From positions 1-9,878 of the forward strand of contig JAKSRN010000054.1 in NCBI GenBank assembly GCA_024403585.1: 9,878 nt of DNA, in the 5' to 3' direction. The number at the start of each line of letters is the position of its first letter. The stretch's first letter is position 1. The position numbers and the translations under genes were made by a program. The notes beneath the pieces are model-generated. The model saw only the letters and a list, made by a program, of their open reading frames with translations, did not search any database and had not been told where the DNA came from. Below, piece after piece: positions 1-5,919 of this stretch. The stretch is from Lachnospiraceae bacterium (lineage in GTDB: Bacteria; Bacillota; Clostridia; Lachnospirales; Lachnospiraceae).

Positions 1-371
1 GTCAGAAGACTTGCTCCCAGGTTGATGATGATGGTGCTGGCAAAAGCATAGACCGCACCGAAATGTACCAGCCAGAAAAGCCACTGGGTAACCGGCAACT
101 GCAAAAGAGGCGTGGAACTGATGGCGGAATATTCATTACGTCCTATGTACATGAAGATCATAGCGATCAGTGTCTTCAGGACAGCCATGAAAGGCCGGTC
201 TGCATAGACAACAGAGTAGCCGTAGCCATAGATCAGAAGACCTATGATTCCCATTAGCAGGATAAACCAGCCGATCAGCTTATTAATGGTTTTTCCCTTA
301 AGAGCAAGAGAGAGGATCACGGCAAGAAAAAGGCCACCGGTGATCAGGATAACTCCAATAGAATACAGCAT
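1..371 (-). CDS. Multispanning membrane protein, N-terminal part (runs off window)
   Basis: An open frame begins with ATG at 371 and reads leftward without a stop to base 1, giving 123 codons of a longer gene. The start is well supported: GGAGG lies 8 bases upstream (380-384). The translated part is almost entirely hydrophobic, with about four membrane segments near residues 3-24, 33-56, 61-76 and 97-122. Short polar links lie between them, including KGKTINK (25-31) and GRNEYSAISS (77-86). The frame therefore enters the membrane at its N-terminus with no cleavable signal. I do not recognise the family with certainty. N-terminal membrane domains of this sort occur on ion channels and transporters with a cytoplasmic C-terminal domain, but that part is outside the window. 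It is transcribed away from the molybdoenzyme operon. Existence as a gene is likely; function is unknown. Confidence 0.75.
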   Translation of the reverse strand, partial: MLYSIGVILITGGLFLAVILSLALKGKTINKLIGWFILLMGIIGLLIYGYGYSVVYADRPFMAVLKTLIAMIFMYIGRNEYSAISSTPLLQLPVTQWLFWLVHFGAVYAFASTIIINLGASLL

Positions 372-374
372 ATT

Positions 375-608
375 TTATTCCTCCGGATCATGTTTATTCA
401 TACTGAATCCATGATACCACAGCTGGAATGAACCATACAGGTTTTTTTGCCAGGGGTGAGAAATCTTGCGAAAACCTGCATGGTAGAGTATGATAAAGAA
501 GTAAAAGTATCTGAACACGCAGCTCCTCCTGACAAAGATGCGTAGCAGCTGCGGGTTCATGAGCATGAAGCAGAGCGGAATGTAAATGTCCGCTTTACCA
601 TAGAACAA
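375..608 (-). CDS. Doubtful 77-codon frame in the divergent spacer
   Basis: A minus-strand frame can be read from a TTG at 608 to a TAA at 375-377. The stop sits just downstream of the GGAGG used by the next gene, so on paper the two could be translationally coupled. The product would be rich in aromatic and basic residues, with a short hydrophobic stretch around residues 32-45 (VFRYFYFFIILYHAGF region) and an acidic end, HDPEE. Against it are the absence of a Shine-Dalgarno sequence before the TTG or the internal ATGs, candidate promoters on both strands inside it, and no family I recognise. It could be a chance frame, a leader peptide, or the 3' remnant of a gene. I lean toward not real. 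Confidence 0.2.
   Translation of the reverse strand: MFYGKADIYIPLCFMLMNPQLLRIFVRRSCVFRYFYFFIILYHAGFRKISHPWQKNLYGSFQLWYHGFSMNKHDPEE
411..419 (-). promoter_or_regulatory. Candidate extended -10 promoter for the left-edge membrane gene
   Basis: On the minus strand TGGTATCAT reads as an extended -10 (TG, one base, then TATCAT, 5 of 6 to consensus). It lies about 40 bases before the ATG at 371, which would give a leader of roughly 33 bases. No good -35 hexamer is found at 17 or 18 bases, so the call rests on the extended -10 only. Confidence 0.35.
466..494 (+). promoter_or_regulatory. Promoter for the molybdoenzyme operon
   Basis: TTGCGA (466-471, 4 of 6 to the sigma-A -35) and TATGAT (489-494, 5 of 6 to the -10) are separated by exactly 17 bases. 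A transcript would begin near 501 and carry a leader of about 120 bases before the ATG at 622. This is the best plus-strand promoter in the spacer and the likely start of the five-gene run. Confidence 0.5.
518..594 (+). promoter_or_regulatory. Structured leader with three inverted repeats
   Basis: Between the promoter and the molybdoenzyme ATG lie three inverted repeats. CGCAGCT (518-524) pairs perfectly with AGCTGCG (547-553) around a 22-base loop. TTCATG (556-561) and CATGAA (564-569) form a 14-base near-palindrome. AGCGGA (574-579) pairs with TCCGCT (589-594) around a 9-base loop. None is followed by a T-run, so they are not simple terminators. They could be operator sites or RNA elements controlling translation. 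I cannot match them to a known riboswitch, including the molybdenum-cofactor class, by eye. Confidence 0.4.
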
Positions 609-621
609 AGGAGAAATAAAA

Positions 622-2631
622 ATGAGTAACTGGATGAAAGCTGTATGTCCCTACGATTGTCCCGGAACCTGCGGATTTCTCGTAGAAACAGAGAATCAGA
701 AAGTTGTCAGCGTAAAAGGTGATCCGGATCATCCTATGCACCATGGTCTCATCTGTGAGAAGATGCAGAACTATGAGCGTGCAGTAAACTCTCCGGAGAG
801 GATCACACGCCCTCTGAAGCGTGTTGGAAAAAAGGGGGAAGGAAAATTTGAAGCCATCAGCTGGGATCAGGCCCTGACCGAGATCACCGATCAGTGGAAA
901 AAGATCCTGAAGGAAGACGGACCGGATGCCATGATCGGACTCTCATCCTCCGGAACCCAGGGCTGGCTGCAGAAGAGCATTGTGGACTGTCTTTTTAATA
1001 AGATCGGTGCAAGAGAGATGGTGATGACCCTCTGTAACGGTGCCAAGGATGCTGCCATCGATTCTGTCATGGGTGGAAAAGGCTCTCTCTGCGGAAGCGA
1101 GCTGAAGGACAGTGATTACTATATTGTATGGGGCTGTAATATGAGAGCGACCAACCTGCACATGTTGTCGCTTCTGACGAATGAGAGAAAGAAAGGGAAA
1201 AAGGTCCTTCTGATCGAAGTCTGTGCAGTGGATACAGGAAAATACTGTGATGAAGTAATCCTGATCAAACCGGGATCTGACGGAGCTCTGGCTCTGGCCA
1301 TGATGCAGGTGATCGCAGAAGCTGGTCTCGCAGCAGACGATTTTATGAAAGACTTTGCGTCTGGCTGGGAAGAGTTCAAGGCTACCTTGCCACAATATAC
1401 ACCGGAATGGGCGGAGAAGATCACAGGTCTTCCTGCTGAAACCATTCGCAGGATCGCACTGGAGTTTGCAGCGGCAAAAGCACCTGCTGTTATTGGCGGA
1501 ACAGGTGCATGCAGAAGAAAGAACGGCGGAATGAATATCCGACTTACCATTATCCTGTCGGCGATCACAGGCGCATGGGCACAGCCTGGCGGCGGCTATG
1601 TAGGTGGCAATCCAAGAAGCGGATCCTGTCTGGACCGTTCCATGATCTTCCGTCCGGACTTCAGAACCTACCACGGCAAGAAGGCGAATATCAACCTGCT
1701 TTCCACCATTCTGGCAGATACCGATCCGGCATCAAAGGTCAAGGCCTTCTATGTATCCGGTGGTAACCCTGTCAATGCCATCCATAACCAGAAAGCGATG
1801 GAAGCAGGTCTGTCCCGTGAGGATCTCTTCACTGTTGTACACGAGCAGATCCATACCGATACAACGAAATATGCAGATTATGTGCTTCCGGCAACCTTCT
1901 CAGTGGAGCATACCGATGTTTATACACCGGCCAGCTACTGCCATATAGGAACCGGAATGAAGATCGCAGATGCACCCGGTGAGTGCAAGAGCAACTGGGA
2001 TACGATCTGTCTCCTGGCTAAGTATATGGGATTTGAGGATGAGCAGTTTACGATCACTGCAGAAGAGATGCTGAACCGTATGCTGGACAAACCGCTGTCT
2101 CCGCTTTGCGATATGGATCCGTCTGCTGTTGCAACCCTGCGTGAGGGTGGCAGTGTGGCGCTTCCTTATTCCGATCATCTGCATTTTCCTACTCCGGATG
2201 GCAGATTCAGGATCATTGATGAGACACTGGATGAGCCTGTGCCACGTTATCTGCCTGATTTTGATGATCCTTATCCACTGTCGCTGACAGCAATTCCGGG
2301 CACATTAAGTCTGAACGGAGTATTTGCCGGTCGTCACGATCTGATGGAGCGAAGAGGAGCTATGATCCTTTATATGAATCCGGCTGATGCTGCAAAGAGA
2401 GGAATCTCTTCCGGGGATCAGATTCTTGCAAAGAATGATCTTGCGGAGGTGGCATTTACCGCGGAAGTGACAGAGCAGATTGTTGCGGGCTGCGTTGGTG
2501 CACCTGGCGTTTATAATAAGCAGGATGCAGGACAGGAGCTTCTTGTTAACGCTCTGACCCATTCCCGCCTTTCCGATATAGGAGAAGGTACTGCTATGAA
2601 TGGAAATTATGTTGAGGTGGTAAAGGCATGA
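622..2631 (+). CDS. Molybdopterin oxidoreductase, DMSO reductase family, cytoplasmic
   Basis: A complete 669-residue enzyme of the molybdenum/tungsten bis-pterin (DMSO reductase) superfamily. The N-terminal [4Fe-4S] site is Cys9-x3-Cys13-x3-Cys17-x27-Cys45. The molybdopterin domain follows (about 55-440) and contains SSSGTQ (108-113), GCNMRATN, and the family-typical VVHEQIHTDTTKYADYVLPA stretch. The dinucleotide-binding domain closes the protein (about 555-669), with NALTHSRLSDIGEGTAMNG near the end. Cys138, in TLCNGAK, is the likely metal ligand by position. It is followed by Asn rather than the His seen after the ligand in formate dehydrogenases, so I do not call it one. There is no twin-arginine signal, so it acts in the cytoplasm. 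Size and layout resemble single-subunit proteins such as Bacillus YyaE/YoaE, whose substrates are unsettled. GGAG 8 bases before the ATG supports the start. The stop overlaps the next gene's ATG by 4 bases. No electron-transfer subunit or cofactor gene is adjacent. Confidence 0.93.
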   Translation: MSNWMKAVCPYDCPGTCGFLVETENQKVVSVKGDPDHPMHHGLICEKMQNYERAVNSPERITRPLKRVGKKGEGKFEAISWDQALTEITDQWKKILKEDGPDAMIGLSSSGTQGWLQKSIVDCLFNKIGAREMVMTLCNGAKDAAIDSVMGGKGSLCGSELKDSDYYIVWGCNMRATNLHMLSLLTNERKKGKKVLLIEVCAVDTGKYCDEVILIKPGSDGALALAMMQVIAEAGLAADDFMKDFASGWEEFKATLPQYTPEWAEKITGLPAETIRRIALEFAAAKAPAVIGGTGACRRKNGGMNIRLTIILSAITGAWAQPGGGYVGGNPRSGSCLDRSMIFRPDFRTYHGKKANINLLSTILADTDPASKVKAFYVSGGNPVNAIHNQKAMEAGLSREDLFTVVHEQIHTDTTKYADYVLPATFSVEHTDVYTPASYCHIGTGMKIADAPGECKSNWDTICLLAKYMGFEDEQFTITAEEMLNRMLDKPLSPLCDMDPSAVATLREGGSVALPYSDHLHFPTPDGRFRIIDETLDEPVPRYLPDFDDPYPLSLTAIPGTLSLNGVFAGRHDLMERRGAMILYMNPADAAKRGISSGDQILAKNDLAEVAFTAEVTEQIVAGCVGAPGVYNKQDAGQELLVNALTHSRLSDIGEGTAMNGNYVEVVKA

Positions 2632-3713
2632 GCAGAAAATCAGAACAAAAGGTAGGAATTAAAAAATACGTGGTCATGTGTGTGATCTATGCGCTCATGT
2701 GTATCTACTGTATTGATGAAAAATATTACAGGTCTCTCTGGATCCCTGTGGTGCAGGTCCTTCTGATGATCGCTGCAGGTATGATCAGGAGAGGAACCTT
2801 TCCCTGGAGCGGAGCCTACAGGATATCAGGACTCCCGGGATGGATGCTGGTGCTTTCACTGGTCATGCTCATTCCTTTTTCACAGATCAATGACAACGAG
2901 ATGGACCGTCAGTATAGGGAGCGCCGTTCCAAAGAAACCTTTGTGTGGCCTTCTTCCGGTCTTGCTGAGCAGCTGCCGGATCCTGTGACCAATGCCGGCA
3001 GGATCTATACCAACAATGACCTGGAATTGAGTGTGGATATGTATAATGTCTCCACTTCCCGCTATAACAGCTATATCAAAGCCTGCAAGAGAAAGGGCTT
3101 TACAGATATCAATTATGAGCTTGATACCAGTTTTTCTGCTCTGAATGAGGAAGGCTACGATCTCTATTGTTATCTTTCCAGCTACGGTGAGATGTCTGTT
3201 TCTCTGAAATCTCCGAAACGACTGAACAGAATCGACTGGCCGGATAATGAGCTTCTGCAGCTTCTTCCGGAACCAGAGAATCTCTGGGGAAGGATCGATG
3301 CAGACCGTTCCGGTTACGCCGGTGTCTGCATAGGAAATATCTGGGAAAATCAGTTCAAGGAGTATGTAGCTGCCTGCAGAGAAGCAGGATTTAAGAAGAA
3401 TTACGAGCGTAAATCTGACATGTATCAGGCCAATGATGAGGACGGAAATCTCCTTCTTCTGGATCTGGATGAGAAGACACATACCATGTATATTCAGATC
3501 TGGAGTGCGGAAGAGATCGCAAAATACGATGACAAAGAGGAAAACACGGAAGCAGTAGAGAGTGATTCCGATCTTACAGAAGAGGTGGAAACCGAAAAGG
3601 AGGAAACCACAGAGAGTGATTCCGACCTTACCGAAGAGGTAAAAATAGAGGAACAGGAAACCAAAGAGGAAGTCGAATACAATGATCCGTTTGTAAAGAA
3701 AGACAAAGAGTAA
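2628..3713 (+). CDS. Membrane protein with two DUF6591-like domains and acidic repeat tail
   Basis: This 361-residue protein starts inside the stop codon of the molybdoenzyme gene (ATGA overlap), implying translational coupling. About three hydrophobic segments lie near residues 14-29, 36-53 and 69-86. A soluble region follows, built from two related units of about 88 residues, 107-193 and 204-292. Each opens with WP, then L, LP and P positions and a GRI, and has a conserved Y-x3-C-x3-GF core and an N-x2-G-x2-L strand. From memory this pattern matches domains annotated DUF6591 in Lachnospiraceae; I could not check. The C-terminus is highly acidic and holds two 18-residue repeats starting ESDSDLTEEV (311 and 329), ending in YNDPFVKKDKE. 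With an odd number of spans the repeat domains may face outside, but the orientation is not certain. The function is unknown. The overlap suggests coordinated expression with the molybdoenzyme, not necessarily a physical complex. Confidence 0.85.
   Translation: MSRKSEQKVGIKKYVVMCVIYALMCIYCIDEKYYRSLWIPVVQVLLMIAAGMIRRGTFPWSGAYRISGLPGWMLVLSLVMLIPFSQINDNEMDRQYRERRSKETFVWPSSGLAEQLPDPVTNAGRIYTNNDLELSVDMYNVSTSRYNSYIKACKRKGFTDINYELDTSFSALNEEGYDLYCYLSSYGEMSVSLKSPKRLNRIDWPDNELLQLLPEPENLWGRIDADRSGYAGVCIGNIWENQFKEYVAACREAGFKKNYERKSDMYQANDEDGNLLLLDLDEKTHTMYIQIWSAEEIAKYDDKEENTEAVESDSDLTEEVETEKEETTESDSDLTEEVKIEEQETKEEVEYNDPFVKKDKE
3558..3665 (+). repeat. In-frame 2 x 54-base tandem repeat in acidic tail
   Basis: Two adjacent 54-base units (3558-3611 and 3612-3665) encode 18-residue repeats. 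The first 29 bases of each are nearly identical, differing at two third-codon positions, while the second halves have diverged but stay Glu/Thr/Lys-rich. The period is a multiple of three, so copy-number change would keep the frame. Confidence 0.8.
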
Positions 3714-3720
3714 ACGGATC
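3684..3720 (+). other. 9-bp inverted repeat across the stop codon
   Basis: GATCCGTTT (3684-3692) and AAACGGATC (3712-3720) are perfect reverse complements around a 19-base A-rich loop, and two G-T pairs could lengthen the stem. It spans the last codons and the TAA of the DUF6591-like gene. No T-run follows, so an intrinsic terminator is unlikely. It may stabilise or process the transcript at the junction between the molybdoenzyme pair and the carbonic anhydrase genes. Confidence 0.45.
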
Positions 3721-3760
3721 CATCGTAACCGGCAAAGGTGACAGAAAGGAGATACTAACT

Positions 3761-4342
3761 ATGATTGATGAGATTCTCGCTTACAACAAACAGTTCGTTG
3801 AGGAAAAGAAATACGAACAGTATGCTGCAGGAAAACTGCCACAGAAAAAGATTGCCATCGTAACCTGTATGGATACCCGTCTTACAGAGCTGCTTCCGGC
3901 TGCACTGGGAATCAAGGGCGGCGACTGCAAGATCATTAAGAATGCCGGCGGCGTTGTATCAAGTGCTTTTGGTTCTGTAGTCAGAAGTCTTCTGGTGGCC
4001 ATCATTGAGCTGGGTGTGGAAGAGGTCATGATCATCGGCCATACCGACTGCGGTGTATCTCATATTGATGCAGACATGATGATCACCCATATGCAGAAGA
4101 GAGGCATTGATACAGATGCAATCGATCTGATCAAATACTGTGGTGTTGATTTTGACAAGTGGCTGGCAGGTTTTGAGACAGTGGAGATATCTGTAAAAGA
4201 AACCGTTGATATGCTTCGTAACCACCCGCTGATTCCGAAGGATGTAAGGATCGGCGGATATGTCATTGATACCGTGACCGGTGAACTGACCGTTGTATCA
4301 AAAGCTATGGAGGGTGTGATCAAAGCACGCCGTTACGAATAA
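3761..4342 (+). CDS. Beta-class carbonic anhydrase
   Basis: This 193-residue protein would interconvert CO2 and bicarbonate in the cytoplasm. The zinc site is plain: Cys36, Asp38 and Arg40 in CMDTR, then His94 and Cys97 in GHTDCG. Together these give the Cys-His-Cys ligands and the Asp/Arg catalytic dyad of beta-carbonic anhydrases. The NAGG stretch at 61-64 also belongs to the family. The short length, lacking the N-terminal arm of plant-type enzymes, fits the compact Cab-like branch. AAGGAG ends 9 bases before the ATG. It follows the DUF6591-like gene by 47 bases and precedes thiM by 19, so it is probably co-transcribed. Bicarbonate supply for carboxylases, or CO2 handling during fermentation, is the usual role. 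A special link to the upstream molybdoenzyme is only a guess. No residue of the active site appears missing. Confidence 0.93.
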   Translation: MIDEILAYNKQFVEEKKYEQYAAGKLPQKKIAIVTCMDTRLTELLPAALGIKGGDCKIIKNAGGVVSSAFGSVVRSLLVAIIELGVEEVMIIGHTDCGVSHIDADMMITHMQKRGIDTDAIDLIKYCGVDFDKWLAGFETVEISVKETVDMLRNHPLIPKDVRIGGYVIDTVTGELTVVSKAMEGVIKARRYE

Positions 4343-4361
4343 GAAACCGGAGTAAAACAGG

Positions 4362-5183
4362 ATGCTGGGAGAATGTATTGAAAACTTAAGAAGGAGATGT
4401 CCGCTGGTTCATAACATCACCAATGTAGTGGCCATCAATGATGTGGCAAACGTGGTGCTGGCATGCGGGGCAAGACCCATCATGTCGGATGAACCCTGTG
4501 ATATTCAGGAGATCACTTCCATCTGTGACGGATTGAATATCAACATCGGAATGCTGAAGAAGTATACAGCTGAGAGTATGCTCCTGGCAGGAAAGAAACA
4601 GAAGGAACTGGGAAGACCCAGAGTACTGGATCCGGTGGGAGTGGGAGCTTCCTCCTTTCGGAAGGAAACCGTCTTTAACCTGATCCGGGAAGTGGGATTT
4701 ACCGCTATCAGAGGGAATATTTCTGAGATCAAGACCTTGTCCATGGGCACCGGTAATACCACAGGTGTGGATGCAGATCTTGCAGATCAGATAACGGAAG
4801 AGAATCTGGATCAGATCATTCCCTTTATTAAGGCATTTTCCGGAAAGGTGGGAGCGGTCATTGCGGTGACCGGTTCCATTGATCTGGTATGCAATAAAGA
4901 AGTCTGCTATGTGATCCGAAACGGAAGAGCCGAGATGGGAAAGATCACAGGAACAGGCTGTATGTTATCCGGAATGCTGGCGTCATATCTGGCTGCCAAT
5001 CCGGGAAACGAACTGGAAGCAGCTGCGGCTGCTGTCTGCACGATGGGCCTGGCAGGTGAGATTGCCTGGTCGCGGATGCAGGAGGGAGACGGCAATGCCT
5101 CTTATAGAACGAAAATCATCGATGCCATCTATAACATGGATGGGGAAACATTGAACAAAGGAGCGAATTATGAACTGCGATAA
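4362..5183 (+). CDS. thiM: Hydroxyethylthiazole kinase
   Basis: A 273-residue ThiM, the ribokinase-like enzyme that phosphorylates 4-methyl-5-(2-hydroxyethyl)thiazole with ATP so that salvaged thiazole can enter thiamine synthesis. The N-terminal PLVHNITN (14-21) and VLDPVGVGASSFR (88-100) stretches are diagnostic. RGNISEI (117-123) and TGTGC (196-200), with the catalytic-region Cys200, complete the active site. Length is normal for the family. GGAG lies 9 bases before the ATG. The 3' end overlaps thiE by 14 bases, so the two are translated from one message. No TPP riboswitch is visible in the 19-base gap before it or in the 47-base gap before the carbonic anhydrase gene. Its expression therefore probably depends on an upstream promoter of the run. 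thiD and thiazole transporter genes are not in the window. Confidence 0.95.
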   Translation: MLGECIENLRRRCPLVHNITNVVAINDVANVVLACGARPIMSDEPCDIQEITSICDGLNINIGMLKKYTAESMLLAGKKQKELGRPRVLDPVGVGASSFRKETVFNLIREVGFTAIRGNISEIKTLSMGTGNTTGVDADLADQITEENLDQIIPFIKAFSGKVGAVIAVTGSIDLVCNKEVCYVIRNGRAEMGKITGTGCMLSGMLASYLAANPGNELEAAAAAVCTMGLAGEIAWSRMQEGDGNASYRTKIIDAIYNMDGETLNKGANYELR

Positions 5184-5811
5184 GAAAGATCTGCTGCTGT
5201 ATGCAGTAACAGACAGCACCTGGCTGAAAGGGAGAAGTCTCAGCGAGGTAGTAAAACTCAGCCTGGAGGGAGGCATCACTTTCCTGCAGCTGAGAGAGAA
5301 AAATCTCGACAGGGAGGCATTTCTGGAAGAAGCAAAGGCTTTGAAAAAACTGGCAAAGGAGTACGGTGTTCCGCTGGTGATCAATGACAGTGTGGATATC
5401 GCCATGGAGATCGATGCAGACGGAGTTCATGTTGGCCAGAGTGATATGGAGGCAGGAGATGTCCGTGCAAAACTGGGACCGGATAAGATCATCGGAGTGT
5501 CTGCAAGAACCGTAGAACAGGCAGTTCTGGCGGAGCAGAGAGGAGCCGACTATCTGGGCGTGGGCGCAGTATTCCAGACAGGTACAAAGCTGGATGCGAA
5601 GCCTCTGGATCATAAGGTGCTCAAGGCGATCACAGAAGCAGTATCCATTCCGGTTGTAGCCATCGGAGGAATCACTAAAGACAATATCCCGGAGCTGGCA
5701 GGAAACGGTGTGGCAGGTGTAGCAGTTGTCAGTGCCATCTATGCCCAGGAGGATATTAAAGGAGCAACTGAGGAACTGAAAAAGATCACGGCGAAGATGG
5801 TAGAGGCGTAG
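5170..5811 (+). CDS. thiE: Thiamine phosphate synthase
   Basis: A 213-residue TIM-barrel enzyme that joins HMP pyrophosphate and thiazole phosphate to make thiamine monophosphate. Visible family motifs are QLREK (40-44) for the pyrophosphate, INDSVDIA (71-78) with Asp73, DGVHVGQSD (84-92) with Asp92 as the second likely Mg ligand, and GVSART (109-114). They continue with TGTK (137-140), IPVVAIGGI (160-168) and the phosphate-binding VVSAI (186-190). Length is typical. AAAGGAG 6 bases before the ATG supports the start, which lies inside the end of thiM. It is the last gene of the run and is followed at once by a strong terminator. ThiM supplies one substrate; the HMP-PP partner must come from ThiD or de novo synthesis encoded elsewhere. 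Confidence 0.95.
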   Translation: MNCDKKDLLLYAVTDSTWLKGRSLSEVVKLSLEGGITFLQLREKNLDREAFLEEAKALKKLAKEYGVPLVINDSVDIAMEIDADGVHVGQSDMEAGDVRAKLGPDKIIGVSARTVEQAVLAEQRGADYLGVGAVFQTGTKLDAKPLDHKVLKAITEAVSIPVVAIGGITKDNIPELAGNGVAGVAVVSAIYAQEDIKGATEELKKITAKMVEA

Positions 5812-5821
5812 ATCGCAAAAT

Positions 5822-5865
5822 AAAAAACTGTGAAGAATGAGTTTTCATTCCTCACAGTTTTTTTT
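5822..5865. terminator. Bidirectional intrinsic terminator between convergent genes
   Basis: A hairpin with left arm 5822-5840 and right arm 5845-5863 has one mismatch in its CTGTGAAGAATGA core, a GTTT loop, and A-run and T-run flanks. On the plus strand it ends in eight T (5858-5865), 10 bases past the thiE stop. On the minus strand the six A at 5822-5827 serve as the T-run for the converging LTA-synthase-like gene, whose stop is at 5920. Confidence 0.9.
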
Positions 5866-5877
5866 ATGAATGCAACG

Positions 5878-5898
5878 AGCGAAAAGCGCATAGCGAGT
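5878..5898. repeat. Three 7-base AGCG units between convergent genes
   Basis: AGCGAAA, AGCGCAT and AGCGAGT follow one another without gaps, giving AGCG every 7 bases, then TTTTGC. The block lies between the bidirectional terminator and the stop of the LTA-synthase-like gene. The function is unknown. It may be an intergenic repeat of this lineage, or chance. Confidence 0.4.
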
Positions 5899-5919
5899 TT
5901 TTGCTTGATTGCCTGATCT

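Noticed and set aside
943..1674. A 243-codon minus-strand frame opposite the molybdoenzyme gene
   Set aside because: It lies wholly inside a gene with intact family motifs, has no ribosome site, and its product is Cys/His/Ser-rich without recognisable domains. It is an antisense shadow of codon bias.
622..2631. Formate dehydrogenase paired with carbonic anhydrase for CO2 handling
   Set aside because: The presumed ligand Cys138 is followed by Asn, not the His typical of formate dehydrogenases, and there are no accessory subunits. The idea remains unsupported.
3721..3865. Ten-base direct repeat CATCGTAACC at 3721-3730 and 3856-3865
   Set aside because: One copy is in the carbonic anhydrase coding sequence. 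It is too short and isolated to be called an attachment site or mobile element footprint.
5290..5295. CTGAGA, part of the TPP riboswitch core
   Set aside because: It lies in the QLREK coding region of thiE with none of the other conserved riboswitch elements, so it is codon coincidence.
4983..5613. Two overlapping minus-strand frames across thiM and thiE
   Set aside because: Both oppose well-identified thiamine genes and look like shadow translations.
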